A DNA stretch of 64,000 bases from NCBI GenBank assembly GCA_016873225.1, contig VGXS01000020.1, positions 1 to 64,000 on the forward strand. Reading direction: 5' to 3'. Numbering within the stretch: position 1 is the first letter of the stretch; each line of letters opens with the position of its first letter. Source of the DNA: Planctomycetota bacterium (lineage in GTDB: Bacteria; Planctomycetota; Planctomycetia; Gemmatales; Gemmataceae). A program made the translations under genes and the position numbers. Under the pieces are notes generated by a model that was not told where the DNA came from, made no database searches, and worked only from the letters and a program-made list of their open reading frames with translations. Of the stretch, positions 19,904 to 29,852 are shown piece after piece.

Positions 19904-21282
19904 TACCCGATTATCTCCCGCACAACCTTGCCGTGCACATCGGTGAGGCGGAAGTCGCGGCCGGCGAGGCGGTAGGTGAGTTTCTCGTGGTCGAAGCCCA
20001 TCAGGTGCAGCATCGTCGCGTGGAGGTCGTGAACCGAAACAGGGTTTTCCACGGCGCGGAAGCCCAGTTCGTCGGTGGCGCCATGGGCGACGCCGCCCCT
20101 CACCCCGCCCCCGGCCATCCATACCGAGAAACCGTAGTGGTTGTGGTCGCGGCCCGAGAGCCCGGGAAGTTCGGCGACGGGTGTGCGTCCGAACTCCCCG
20201 CCCCACAGGACCAGCGTCTCGTCGAGCATTCCCCGGTTGCCCAGGTCGTCGAGGAACGCCGCGATGGCCCGGTCCCATCCTTGGGCGAGGGAACGGTGCT
20301 GGCGCTCAAGCCCGTCGTGGTTATCCCATGGCTGACCGCCGCCACTCCAGACCTGCACCACGCGCACGCCCCTTTCGAGCAAACGGCGGGTCAGCAGCAG
20401 TTGCCTGCCGTGGGTGGTGTCGCCATAGGCCTGGCGGACGCGGGCATCCTCGCGGGAGAGGTCGAGCGCGTCGAGTCCCTCGGCCTGCATGCGAAAGGCG
20501 AGTTCGAACGACTGCAAGCGCGCCTCGAGGGCGGAGGTGTCGGCCCGGCCCGCCATGTGGCGGCGGTTGAGGGCGGCGAGCAGGTCGTATTGTCCGCGCA
20601 GCGCCCCGGGCGCCTTGCCCGGATGCCTGAGGTTCTCCAGCAATTGGGCCGGATCGGTCCGGGAAGTGTCGAGGTGAACCCCCTGGTAGGCTCCCGGCAG
20701 GAAGGCGCTGCGCCAATTTTGCACGCCGACGATCGGCAAACCGCCCGGGCACAAGACCACGAAGGCCGGCAGGTTGGCTCCCTCGGTTCCAAGGCCGTAG
20801 AGGAGCCATGAGCCGACGCTGGGGCGGGGCAACCGGCCGTCCCCGGTATTCATCAACATCAGCGATGGCTCATGGTTGGGAACTTCCGCGCGCATCGAAC
20901 GGATCACGCACATGCGGTCGGCATGGCGGGAGGCCGTGGCCTCGAACAATTCGCTCACTTCAAGGCCCGATCGGCCATGCCTGTGGAACCGGAACGGCGA
21001 ACGCATGGCGCCGGCCGTCTTCCGCTCGGTTCGAAACGAGCCATCGGGAACGGGCTTGCCATGCCACCGGTCGAGCGCCGGCTTGGGGTCGAAGGTGTCC
21101 ACCTGGCTGGGGCCGCCATTCATGAACAGGTGAACCAGACGCCTGGCCCTGGCCTTGTGGCCGGGCGCTTTTGGCGCCAGCGAATCATCCGTCGCGGCGA
21201 GCGCGGTGGCCCCCATGCCGAACGGCAGGGCGGCCAGCCACTCGCGCCTGTCAAAGGGCGTGGGTATCGGGGGAAGCGGCAT
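19903..21282 (-). CDS. Exported DUF1501 protein, pair 1
   Basis: A 459-residue DUF1501 protein with leader DRREWLAALPFGMGATALAA. Family motifs: LFMNGGPSQVDTFDPKP, VPNHEPSLMLMNTG, GVRVVQVWSGGGQPWDNHD, LVLWGGEFGRTP and DLHATMLHLMGFDHEKLTY. It starts 9 bases after the end of the PSCyt gene at 21292-23925 and forms its operon partner. The close resemblance of its C terminus to the gene at 24021 (GRDFRLTDVHGKVVREIIG against GKVVREMIG) shows that the two pairs are tandem paralogues. The enzymatic role is not established. Confidence 0.9.
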   Translation of the reverse strand: MPLPPIPTPFDRREWLAALPFGMGATALAATDDSLAPKAPGHKARARRLVHLFMNGGPSQVDTFDPKPALDRWHGKPVPDGSFRTERKTAGAMRSPFRFHRHGRSGLEVSELFEATASRHADRMCVIRSMRAEVPNHEPSLMLMNTGDGRLPRPSVGSWLLYGLGTEGANLPAFVVLCPGGLPIVGVQNWRSAFLPGAYQGVHLDTSRTDPAQLLENLRHPGKAPGALRGQYDLLAALNRRHMAGRADTSALEARLQSFELAFRMQAEGLDALDLSREDARVRQAYGDTTHGRQLLLTRRLLERGVRVVQVWSGGGQPWDNHDGLERQHRSLAQGWDRAIAAFLDDLGNRGMLDETLVLWGGEFGRTPVAELPGLSGRDHNHYGFSVWMAGGGVRGGVAHGATDELGFRAVENPVSVHDLHATMLHLMGFDHEKLTYRLAGRDFRLTDVHGKVVREIIG

Positions 21283-21291
21283 GGGCGATCC

Positions 21292-23925
21292 TCAGTCGGC
21301 AAAGGAGAACGCGTTGCCCGCCAAGAGGGCCTGGGCCGCCTGACGGGGCCCATCGGGGCCCGCGGATTTCAGGAAGCTCTCCATGAGGCCGGCCTCCTCG
21401 GCGGTGGGTGTTCCCTGAAGGGCGATGCGGTACAGGCTCGCCGTCCACCCGGACGGGTTGGCGGGATCGCCGGCGCGCTTGGCCAGCGCATCGGCGCAGG
21501 CGATGCCGAAGGGATGGTTCATGAGCCAAAGGGCCTGAAGCGGCGTCGTGGTGATGTCTCGGCGAGGCGCGGCGGAATCAGGGCTGGGAAAATCGAACTG
21601 GCGAAGCAGGCCGGGAACCTGAAGCCGGTCGATGTGGAGGTAAATCGCCCGGCGGGGCGAATTGAGGTCGCGCGCGGACGGGCCTCCGGAGGACGGATCA
21701 AGCCTGCCGGAAACGAAAAGCATGGAATCACGCAGCGCCTCGAAGTCGAGCCGGCGCGGATCGCGCCGCGCGAGGAGGCGGTTGTCCGGATCCTTGGCCC
21801 GGGCTTCGGCCGTGGCCTCACCCGAGCGCTGCCAGGCATCGCTCGCGAGGATGGCGCGGAGCAGGCGGCGCGTGGACCATCCGTCGCGCGAGAGGGCGAT
21901 GGCGAGGTGGTCGAGCAGTTCCGGGTGGCTCGGGAGGTCGCCTCGCGATCCGAAATCGCCGGGCGTGCGCGACAAACCCTCGCCGAAGCAGATTTGCCAG
22001 ACGCGGTTGACCCAGACCCGGCCCAGGAGCGGATGACCGGGCGAGGTGATGGCCCGGGCGAGTTCCAGCCTGCCCGACCCCGCGCGAACGGGCGCCCGGT
22101 TGCCAAGGGAGGCGGGCACCTCGCGCGGAGCCGCCTCCCCGGGCCTGAGCGGGTTGCCGCGGAGGAAAACCCGTCCATCGACGGGTTCCGGGGCATCCAC
22201 GAGTGCGTGGGCCCGGGGCGGCGCGGCCGGCCCGGAAACGCGCCATTGCTCTACCGAGGATCGCAATTGTTTCAAGACACCCTGGGCCGCCCTGTCGGGC
22301 AGCAGTTCCAGGTCGGAGAACGCCGTCGCCGCGGTGTTCCATGGCGAGGCCGGATCATCCCATGAGCGGGCAACGGCGGCATCGCGCATCCGGTTGGGCG
22401 CCGCGAAGGCGGAGGCGTAGGCCGCCGCCGCTTCCGGCAGGGAGCGGGGTTGCCTCGCCTTGAAAGCCTCGATGATGGGCGAGGGCGCGCCGCCCCTTGC
22501 CGCTTCAGTGGAAAGCAGCGTCATGATTTCCCCGGGGAAGGCATCGGGCCCCTTGCCCTCGATCGCCAGCCATAGCCTCCAGGCCGTGTCGGTCCGGCGC
22601 GCCGGGGCATCGAGCCAGGCCCGCCACCTCTTGAGCAGCGTCGGATTGGGATCATCCGGATCGGCCAGGAGCATGAAGTCGTCCTGTGGCGGCTTGCCCC
22701 GCAGCCTCGCCACCGCCACGAGATGATCCGCCAGGCGCCCCCTGGCGGCACCGAGCATTTTCTCATGTTTCCCATCGATGAATTCCGCCAGCGCGCGTTC
22801 CCTCGACTCGAGTTCCTCGCGGAAGCATCCGTATTCGTCGGTGGAGGGTTCCGGGGAGAAAAGGGGGGGCACCTCGGGTTCCACCGACGAGGCGAACACC
22901 GAGTGGAGGCTGTAGTAATCCCTCGAGGGAACCGGATCGAACTTGTGGTCGTGGCAGCGCGCGCAACTCACCGTGAGGCCGAGCAGGCCGCGGGTGACCA
23001 CATCGATGCGGTCGTCAATGATGTCGTGCTGGTTGTTCATGAACCGTCCGCCCAGGGTGAGGAAGCCAAGGGCCGGGAGGTCGGCGGGGCCGCATTCGCC
23101 GCCTTGCAGGCGATCGGCGGCGAGTTGGGCGCGGACAAAGCGGTCGTAAGGCAGGTCGGCGTTGAAGGCGCGCGCGACCCAGTCGCGGTAGGCCCACGAC
23201 CAGGGGAACGATCCGTCCTGGAAGAAGACATAGCCCTTGGTGTCGGCGTACCGGGCGACATCGAGCCAATGGCGCGCCCATCGTTCGCCATGGGCAGGCC
23301 CGGAAAACAGATGGTCCAGCGCCCTGTCCCAGGCCCCCGGGCGCGTGTCGGCGAGGAACGCTTCCACGGACTCGGGCCGGGGTGGCATCCCCGTGACCAC
23401 AAACGCCGCCCTTCGCAGCAGCGTGCGGCGGTCGGCGCGCGGGGAGGCGACCAACCCCTCCGCCTTGAGGCGGGCGTTGATGAAGGCGTCGATCGCCCTT
23501 GCCGGGTCTCCGGGAACGGGCCTTTCGGCGAGAGGCTTGAGACCCCATGGATCGCCGATCATGGTTGTGCTCGCGCGTTCCGCGGGCCAAGGGGCGCCCC
23601 GCGCGATCCATTCTTCAAGCGAACGGATTTCCCCGGCGGCCAGCGGCTTGCCGGGCGGCATGCGAGGTTCGGCATCCGGCGCGAGCACCGCCAGCAAGCG
23701 GCTTTCAGCGGGTTTTCCGGGCACGATCACCGGGCCGGCGTCGCCGCCCTTCATGGCCCCCTCGCGGGTGTCGAGGCGCAGTCCGCCCTGCTGTTTTTTT
23801 GGCCCATGGCAGCCTAGGCACCGCTCAGCGAGCAGGGGGCGCACATGGCGCTCGAATCCGTCATCGGCGCGTGCGGCTACCGCCGCGCACAAGGTGAGGA
23901 TGACGGTCAGCCAGGGCTTGCGCAT
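21292..23925 (-). CDS. Planctomycete cytochrome (PSCyt1-DUF1549-DUF1553), pair 1
   Basis: An 877-residue secreted protein. A signal peptide (residues 1-20) precedes a PSCyt1 heme domain with CLGCHG (Cys36, Cys39, His40) and a likely Met in AEPRMPPGKPL. The DUF1549 domain follows, with HWLDVARYADTKGY and a second CxxCH in SCARCHDHKFDPV, and then DUF1553 with LARVWVNRVW-like LLGRVWVNRVW, TPGDFGSRG and LARRDPRRLDFEALRD. It begins the operon with the DUF1501 gene just downstream. Heme proteins of this type are presumed periplasmic redox partners in polysaccharide breakdown; this is inference. Confidence 0.9.
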   Translation of the reverse strand: MRKPWLTVILTLCAAVAARADDGFERHVRPLLAERCLGCHGPKKQQGGLRLDTREGAMKGGDAGPVIVPGKPAESRLLAVLAPDAEPRMPPGKPLAAGEIRSLEEWIARGAPWPAERASTTMIGDPWGLKPLAERPVPGDPARAIDAFINARLKAEGLVASPRADRRTLLRRAAFVVTGMPPRPESVEAFLADTRPGAWDRALDHLFSGPAHGERWARHWLDVARYADTKGYVFFQDGSFPWSWAYRDWVARAFNADLPYDRFVRAQLAADRLQGGECGPADLPALGFLTLGGRFMNNQHDIIDDRIDVVTRGLLGLTVSCARCHDHKFDPVPSRDYYSLHSVFASSVEPEVPPLFSPEPSTDEYGCFREELESRERALAEFIDGKHEKMLGAARGRLADHLVAVARLRGKPPQDDFMLLADPDDPNPTLLKRWRAWLDAPARRTDTAWRLWLAIEGKGPDAFPGEIMTLLSTEAARGGAPSPIIEAFKARQPRSLPEAAAAYASAFAAPNRMRDAAVARSWDDPASPWNTAATAFSDLELLPDRAAQGVLKQLRSSVEQWRVSGPAAPPRAHALVDAPEPVDGRVFLRGNPLRPGEAAPREVPASLGNRAPVRAGSGRLELARAITSPGHPLLGRVWVNRVWQICFGEGLSRTPGDFGSRGDLPSHPELLDHLAIALSRDGWSTRRLLRAILASDAWQRSGEATAEARAKDPDNRLLARRDPRRLDFEALRDSMLFVSGRLDPSSGGPSARDLNSPRRAIYLHIDRLQVPGLLRQFDFPSPDSAAPRRDITTTPLQALWLMNHPFGIACADALAKRAGDPANPSGWTASLYRIALQGTPTAEEAGLMESFLKSAGPDGPRQAAQALLAGNAFSFAD

Positions 23926-24020
23926 GGGAATGTCGTTTCCAGGTTGATTCCCCGATCGTTGAATCCATATCCGTCGATGTCAATCCCTGGACAATTCCAA
24001 CGAACTGAATCAGCCTTTCG

Positions 24021-25433
24021 TTACCCGATCATCTCCCGCACAACCTTGCCGCGCACATCGGTGAGGCGGAAGTCGCGGCCGGCGTGGTGGAAGGTGAGCC
24101 TCTCGTGGTCGAATCCCATCAAATGCAGGATGGTCGCGTGCAGGTCGTGCACATGGACGGGGTTTTCGACGGCGTGGAAGCCGAAAGGGTCGGTGGCGCC
24201 CACCGCCGTGCCGGCGCGCACCCCTCCCCCGGCCATCCAAACGGTGAAGCCGTAGGGGTTGTGGTCGCGGCCGTTGAGCCTGCCGAGGTTGGAGCCCGGC
24301 GTGGGAAGTTCCACCGTGGGGGTGCGTCCGAACTCCCCGCCCCACAGCACGAGGGTGTCGTCGAGGAGACCGCGGCGCCTGAGGTCGACAAGGAGCGCGG
24401 CGATGGCCTGGTCGCAGTCGCGCGCCAGGCGCCGGTGGTTGGCCTCGAGGTCGTCGTGGCTGTCCCAGGGTTGGCCGGCGCCCGTCCAGACCTGCACCAC
24501 GCGAACGCCGCGTTCCACCAGCCTGCGGGCCAGCAACATTTGCCTACCCTGGGTTCCCTCGCCATAAAGCGCCCGCGTGGATGCCGGCTCCATGTCGAGG
24601 TCGAAGGCGTCCGACCCCTCCACCTGCATCCGGAAGGCCAGCTCCATCGAGGCGATCCGGGCCTCCAGCCTGGGGTCGGCCAAGGGGATGGGGGGCGGGG
24701 TGAGCCGCCTGAGCAGGTCGAGCTGGTTCCGCTGGGCCAGCGATGAAAGGGATGGGTGCCGGAGGTTTTCCACGAGGGATCTGGTGTCGGGCCTGCCGGT
24801 GTCAAGGGGCAACCCCTGGCAGGCGGCGGGCAGGAAGGCGCTTTGCCAGTTCTGGCCTTCCTGAACCGGCATGCCGTCGGGGCAGAGGACCACGAACCCG
24901 GGCAGGTCGCGAGCCTCGTTTCCAAGTCCCTGCACCAGCCAGCTTCCCAGGCTGGGCCTGACGAGGCGCTGCTCGCCGCAGTTCATCATCATGAGCGCCG
25001 GCTCATGGTTGGGGCTGTCGGTGCGCATCGACCGCACCACGCAGAGTTCATCGGCGCAATGGCGGGCCAAAAGGGGAAACATGTCGCTGACATGCAGGCC
25101 CGAATGCCCCCATTGGCGGAACCGGAACGGGGAGGGCATCGCGGCGCCGGTGGCCCGTTCGGTGGTCGGGACCGGCCCGGGAAAGGGCTTTCCCGCGTGG
25201 CGGGCCAGTTCGGGCTTGGGGTCGAACGAGTCGAGGTGCGACGGGCCGCCGTTCATGAACAGGTGGATGAGTCGGCGGGCGCGGGGCGCGTGGGCCGGCG
25301 CCTTGGGAACAAGGGGATCGGCGGAGGCCGCCCTTCCGGCGTTCATCATGGCCATGGCCAGCGCGCCGAGGCCGGTTCCCGAGGCCCTTAGCATGTGGCG
25401 GCGGTGTAGCGCGGCGGGTTCCATGCGCGTCAT
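24021..25433 (-). CDS. Exported DUF1501 protein, pair 2
   Basis: A 470-residue DUF1501 protein closely related to the one at 19903. It has a Tat-like N terminus (LHRRHMLRASGTGLGALAMAM) and the motifs LFMNGGPSHLDSFDPKPE, SPNHEPALMMMNCGE, VQVWTGAGQPWDSHDDLE and LVLWGGEFGRTPTVELP. The ATG at 25433 overlaps the TGA of the upstream PSCyt gene as ATGA, implying coupled translation; an alternative ATG lies at 25424. The 95-base gap to the next gene downstream holds nothing recognisable. Confidence 0.9.
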   Translation of the reverse strand: MTRMEPAALHRRHMLRASGTGLGALAMAMMNAGRAASADPLVPKAPAHAPRARRLIHLFMNGGPSHLDSFDPKPELARHAGKPFPGPVPTTERATGAAMPSPFRFRQWGHSGLHVSDMFPLLARHCADELCVVRSMRTDSPNHEPALMMMNCGEQRLVRPSLGSWLVQGLGNEARDLPGFVVLCPDGMPVQEGQNWQSAFLPAACQGLPLDTGRPDTRSLVENLRHPSLSSLAQRNQLDLLRRLTPPPIPLADPRLEARIASMELAFRMQVEGSDAFDLDMEPASTRALYGEGTQGRQMLLARRLVERGVRVVQVWTGAGQPWDSHDDLEANHRRLARDCDQAIAALLVDLRRRGLLDDTLVLWGGEFGRTPTVELPTPGSNLGRLNGRDHNPYGFTVWMAGGGVRAGTAVGATDPFGFHAVENPVHVHDLHATILHLMGFDHERLTFHHAGRDFRLTDVRGKVVREMIG

Positions 25434-28285
25434 TCCACGAAGTGAAACGGGTTGCCGAGAACCAGCGTTTGCGCCAACTGGGCCAGCGGGGTGGGTGGCG
25501 GCTGCGCCGGGCCGGGGAAGCCGCGGGCGGCGTCGTGGGTGGCCCCTGTTTCCGCGTCGGTGACGACGGGCGCCCACAGGAACGAGTCGTAGCCGGGGTT
25601 TTCGCCCGGCCCGACGGCAAAGTCGAGGGACTGTCCCCTTCCAAGCCTGATGGGTCCGGCCGTCGTCGCCACTTCCCCATGGAGCGACTTCCACGAAGCG
25701 ATGACCTTACCCCCCGGGCCGGCCAACCAGGCCCGCACGCCGTCGCCCCGGTAATCGGGATGCTCGAGCGTTCCGGCGATGTTCACGGTCATGTCGGCGG
25801 GCGCGGTGAACCTCCGGACCACGACCATGGGATGGTCGCTGGGCGGATGGCCACCCGTGGAGGTGAGGTGCATCTTGCCCGTGCCGGGGGCGGGCAGCAG
25901 GGGCGTGGCCTGCCAGGCCGAACCGGTGAAGCGTGAAAGGGGCGCGTAAGCGATGAGGGTGTCGTCCTTGACGCGGGCTTGTCCGCATGCCCAAGCCGAC
26001 GGCGCCGCCACGCGCGCGGGCAGCGGTAGACCGAGGAACTTCCCGGCCTCGATATGTTCGCGGGAAGTCGGGTCGCGGCCCCAGGCGATGCGGAAGAGAG
26101 CGGTGACAGGGTCGCTTTCCATCCGCGCCCGGCGGGCCATGCCAGCGGCCTGCTCGATCACGAACGGGCTGTTGAGCAGGAACAGGCCCTGGGCGGCGGT
26201 GAGGGTTTCGAACCGGCGAGGCGTGCTGGTGTCCGGGCTGGCGGCGTCGAAGGCGCGGGGTGCCCCGGGCACGTTCTGCCTTTCCACATAGGTGTAAATG
26301 GTGCGGCGCCCCGACCAGGGCCAGGAAAGCACCGGCTCGGGCGGGCCGCCACGGGCCGCGTCCAGCGATCCGGAGGCCAGCAGCAGCTTGTCTCGAAGCG
26401 TTTCCCAGTCGATCCGTCGGAGGTTTTGGCGAGCCAGCAGGCGATTTTCCGGATCCAGTGTTTCCAGGTCGCCGCGGCGCGCGCTCGATTGCCGCCAAGT
26501 GGCCGATCCGAGGATCTGCCGGTGCAACCGCTTGAGGGACCAGCCGTTCGCGATGAAGTCGCGGGCCAGCCAATCGAGCAGGCCGGGGTGGGTGGGTTCC
26601 TCGCCCCGGGCGCCGAAGTCCCCCGGCGTGCGGATCAGCCCCTCGCCGAAGTGGTGCATCCAGACCCGGTTGACGACAACCCGCGCCAGCAGCGGGTGGT
26701 CGGGACGGGTGATGGCGTTCGCCAGTTCCAGCCTTCCGGAACCGGATCCGAGGGAGATGGGCGACCCGTTGGCCAGGCAGGCGACAAACCGCTTGGGAAT
26801 CTCGGCACCCTGGCGGAGGGGGTTTCCCCTCTTGAACACGCGGGCCCTGGGCGGATCGGGAATATCCTCGAGGGCCATGGCCCTGGCCAGCGCCGGGGGC
26901 GTGATCGCCCTCCATTCATCGGCCTGGCGCTGGAGGTCGCGCTGGGCATCGCGGTCGGCCCGGCCCAGCAGCTTGCCGGTCTGTTCGGGCGGCACATCCA
27001 GCGGTCCGCCCGGACCCGCGAGCACGGCGCGGTAGGTTGCCAGCGCCGGGTCGCCCTTGGCGGCGGCGGAAAGGAGCGCGGCAACCCGGCGGGCCAGGTC
27101 CATGTGCGTCGCCGGCGCCGGTTCCAGCAAGCCGGCGGCCCAAGCGGGGCTTTTGGGGGCTTCCTGCCGCCGTTTCATGACGGCCTTGTCCCATTCCCCT
27201 CCGGAAGCCGGCGCCAGCGCCTTCCATGTCGACCACAGCGGATCCAAATCCGGCCGCATGGACAGGAATTCGCGCCATCGCGCCACCAGCGTCGGGTTCA
27301 GGTCGTGTTCGCGGGCCAGGTCGGTTTGCAGGGCCGTGTCCGCCGTGGCGGCCAGAAGGTGCGGAGCCACCGCCTCGGGCCGGGAAAACCCCGCGATGAG
27401 GTCGCCCCGGCGCCGGCGGACATAATCGTCCACTGCGTCATCCCGCCTCTTTTGTTCCGCCTGGAACGCCTGCTCCGCGGGCGTGAGGGAACCGGTGCCC
27501 AGCAGGGGAAGGTCGTCGGGCTCGCGACTGGCGGCGAGCACCGCGTAAAGCGAATAGTAGTCCTCCATGGTCACCGGATCGTTCTTGTGGTCGTGGCAGC
27601 GGGCGCAGGCCACCGTAAGGCCCAGCAAGCCGCGCGTGACCACATCGATGCGGTCGTCGAGGATGTCGTGCTGGTTGTTGAGGAATCGGCGGCCGACCGT
27701 GAGGAAGCCGAGCGCCGCGAGGTTTTCCCGTCCGGGCCCGCCTTCCGGATGAAGCTTGTCGGCGGCGATCTGCTCGCGCACGAAGCGGTCATAGGGGATG
27801 TCGCGGTTGAGCGAGTCGATGACCCAGTCGCGGTAGGTCCAGGCGAAATGGAGATGGCGATCCTCGAGGAAGACATAGCCCTTGCTGTCGGCGTAACGGG
27901 CGATGTCGAGCCAGTGCCTTGCCCAGCGCTCGCCGTACGCCGGATCGGCCAGGAGCCGTTCCATCGCCAGCTCCAGCCGGGCCGGATTGGGCTCGGCGAG
28001 GAACCCGGCGCGTTGCCCGGCGGATGGGGGAAGTCCCGTGATCGAGTGGTGGAGGCGCGCCAGCAGCACTTCCGGCGCCGCTTCGGGCGAGGGTTTCAGT
28101 CCTTCCTTCTCAAGCTTGGCCAGCACGAAGCGGTCGATGGGATTGCGGATCCAGGCGGCGTCATGAACCTCGGGGGGCCGGGTGTCGAGCCAGCCCTCGG
28201 TGGCCCACGGCTTGGTGCCGGAGGCCCATCCCAAGGCACCTGACAGCAAAAGCAGGGTGAATATGAGTGCGGCGGGTGGGCGCAT
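25430..28285 (-). CDS. DUF1549-DUF1553 protein lacking the N-terminal heme domain, pair 2
   Basis: A 951-residue secreted protein. After a signal peptide (residues 1-22) it goes straight into DUF1549 (NPIDRFVLAKLEKEGL, HWLDIARYADSKGY, one CxxCH in ACARCHDHKNDPV) and DUF1553 (LLARVVVNRVWMHHFGEG, TPGDFGARGEEPTHP). Unlike the other two family members here it has no PSCyt1 domain. It also carries about 150 additional residues (about 765-920), apparently a beta-rich domain with MHLTSTGGHPPSDHP and YRGDGVRAWLAG, inserted before the usual C-terminal LAQTLVLGNPFHFVE. Translationally coupled to the DUF1501 gene that follows. Confidence 0.88.
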   Translation of the reverse strand: MRPPAALIFTLLLLSGALGWASGTKPWATEGWLDTRPPEVHDAAWIRNPIDRFVLAKLEKEGLKPSPEAAPEVLLARLHHSITGLPPSAGQRAGFLAEPNPARLELAMERLLADPAYGERWARHWLDIARYADSKGYVFLEDRHLHFAWTYRDWVIDSLNRDIPYDRFVREQIAADKLHPEGGPGRENLAALGFLTVGRRFLNNQHDILDDRIDVVTRGLLGLTVACARCHDHKNDPVTMEDYYSLYAVLAASREPDDLPLLGTGSLTPAEQAFQAEQKRRDDAVDDYVRRRRGDLIAGFSRPEAVAPHLLAATADTALQTDLAREHDLNPTLVARWREFLSMRPDLDPLWSTWKALAPASGGEWDKAVMKRRQEAPKSPAWAAGLLEPAPATHMDLARRVAALLSAAAKGDPALATYRAVLAGPGGPLDVPPEQTGKLLGRADRDAQRDLQRQADEWRAITPPALARAMALEDIPDPPRARVFKRGNPLRQGAEIPKRFVACLANGSPISLGSGSGRLELANAITRPDHPLLARVVVNRVWMHHFGEGLIRTPGDFGARGEEPTHPGLLDWLARDFIANGWSLKRLHRQILGSATWRQSSARRGDLETLDPENRLLARQNLRRIDWETLRDKLLLASGSLDAARGGPPEPVLSWPWSGRRTIYTYVERQNVPGAPRAFDAASPDTSTPRRFETLTAAQGLFLLNSPFVIEQAAGMARRARMESDPVTALFRIAWGRDPTSREHIEAGKFLGLPLPARVAAPSAWACGQARVKDDTLIAYAPLSRFTGSAWQATPLLPAPGTGKMHLTSTGGHPPSDHPMVVVRRFTAPADMTVNIAGTLEHPDYRGDGVRAWLAGPGGKVIASWKSLHGEVATTAGPIRLGRGQSLDFAVGPGENPGYDSFLWAPVVTDAETGATHDAARGFPGPAQPPPTPLAQLAQTLVLGNPFHFVE

Positions 28286-28432
28286 GGCGACACATTTCCT
28301 TATTAACTATCGTACCGTTGGATCGGGACTCCGTTCCACCCAAACCCGCTTGTTTTCCAAGGTTGCGGCCCATTCGCATGGTAAGTTGAAACTGTTGGTT
28401 CCGGCGTTTGGGCAAACCTGAAGGGGCGTCTG

Positions 28433-29824
28433 ATGAGCACGCAGGGGGGCAAGACATGGGGTGGCAGGTTTTCCTCGGGCCCGGACGCGCTTGTGGAGGC
28501 CTACACCGAGTCGATCTCGTTCGACCATCGCCTGTACCGGCACGACATTGCCGGCAGCCAGGCCCATGCGCGGATGCTGGCCCATGTGGGGCTGGTTTCG
28601 GCGGAGGAGTCCGCCGCGCTGGTGAAGGCGCTGGGTGAGATCGCCACGCATATCGACGAGGGCCGCCTGGCCTGGCGCCGCGACCTGGAGGACATCCACA
28701 CGCATATCGAGGTGGAATTGATCAGCCGACTGGGCGACACGGGCCGCAAACTGCACACCGGCCGAAGCCGGAACGATCAGGTTGCCACCGCGATGAAATT
28801 GTGGACCCGTGACGCTCTTGACCGCGTTGTCGTTGGAGTGAGCGGATTGCAGCGCGCCTTCGTGGACGCCGCGGAGCGCGAGGACGGCGTGATCTTGCCG
28901 GGCTACACCCACCTTCAGCGGGCGCAGCCCGTTTTGGCCCCGCATTACTATCTGGCCTATGTGGAGAAACTCGAGCGCGACCGCGGCCGCCTGCTGGATG
29001 CCCGGGCCAGGCTCAACTGGCTGCCGTTGGGTGCCGGGGCGCTGGCGGGGTCTTCGCTGCCCCTCGACCGGGCCTTCGTGGCCCGGGAGCTGGGTTTTGA
29101 CGGCGTGGCGGCCAACTCGCTCGATGTCTCGTCGGACCGCGACTTCGCCGCGGAGTTCCTGTTCGCGCTCACCCTGCTGGCGACCCACCTGGGCGGCTGG
29201 GCCGAGGAATGGGTTCTCTGGGCGACCACGGAATTCGGTTTCCTCGAGCTATCCGATGCCTTCTGCACCGGCTCGAGCCTGATGCCTCAAAAGAAAAACC
29301 CCGATGTGCTCGAACTGATGCGCGGGCGCACGGCGCGCGTGAACTCGTCGCTGCAGCGGATCCTGGTGATCCTCAAGGGATTGCCGTTGGCCTACAACCG
29401 CGACCTCCAGGAGGACAAGGAAGCGGTCTTTGATGCCGTGGACACGGTGGAGAGGTCGCTGGCCGTCGCCGCCCCGCTGGTGGCCTCGAGCCGATTGCGC
29501 CGGGACAGGATCGGCGCGCGGCTGGAAGAAGGCTTCCTCGATGCCACCACCCTGCTGGAACACCTCGTGAAGCACGGGATGCCGATGCGGACGGCCCATG
29601 AGAGTGTGGGCAAACTGGTCCGGCAATGCGAGGAGAACCGGTGCCGGCTGGCGGAATTGCCCGCCGGGAATTTCAACTCGATCGTCCCCGGCCTCGCTCC
29701 GGGGGTATATGAGGTGTTGGGAGTTGAAAAGGCGCTGGCGGCATTCCGCACCGAGGGATCGACGGGTCCCAAGGCGGTGGCGTCGGCGCTGGCGGCTTGG
29801 AAGGCGCGGCTGGCTGCGCGCTGA
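28433..29824 (+). CDS. argH: Argininosuccinate lyase
   Basis: A 463-residue enzyme of normal length for ArgH, which splits argininosuccinate to arginine and fumarate in the cytoplasm. Signatures: WGGRFSSGPDALVEAYTESI, HTGRSRNDQVATAMKLW, HLQRAQPV and the fumarase-superfamily loop GSSLMPQKKNPDVLEL (Ser281/Ser282). AAGGGG precedes ATG 28433. It is divergent from the PSCyt gene across 147 bases that are AT-richer than the surroundings (TTATTAACTATCGTACCG) and probably contain both promoters. lysA follows after 28 bases. Confidence 0.97.
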   Translation: MSTQGGKTWGGRFSSGPDALVEAYTESISFDHRLYRHDIAGSQAHARMLAHVGLVSAEESAALVKALGEIATHIDEGRLAWRRDLEDIHTHIEVELISRLGDTGRKLHTGRSRNDQVATAMKLWTRDALDRVVVGVSGLQRAFVDAAEREDGVILPGYTHLQRAQPVLAPHYYLAYVEKLERDRGRLLDARARLNWLPLGAGALAGSSLPLDRAFVARELGFDGVAANSLDVSSDRDFAAEFLFALTLLATHLGGWAEEWVLWATTEFGFLELSDAFCTGSSLMPQKKNPDVLELMRGRTARVNSSLQRILVILKGLPLAYNRDLQEDKEAVFDAVDTVERSLAVAAPLVASSRLRRDRIGARLEEGFLDATTLLEHLVKHGMPMRTAHESVGKLVRQCEENRCRLAELPAGNFNSIVPGLAPGVYEVLGVEKALAAFRTEGSTGPKAVASALAAWKARLAAR

Positions 29825-29852
29825 TTCCGCTCCTTGGCATGGGAACCGACGG

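Noticed and set aside
20872-22365. Long plus-strand open frame opposite the DUF1501 and PSCyt genes
   Set aside because: It has no family motif, is Arg/Gly rich as expected of antisense of GC-rich codons, and lies wholly opposite genes with clear motifs.
26054-28243. 729-residue plus-strand open frame opposite the PSCyt gene of pair 2
   Set aside because: Low-complexity Arg/Gly/Val composition and complete overlap with a well-supported gene; an effect of high third-position GC.
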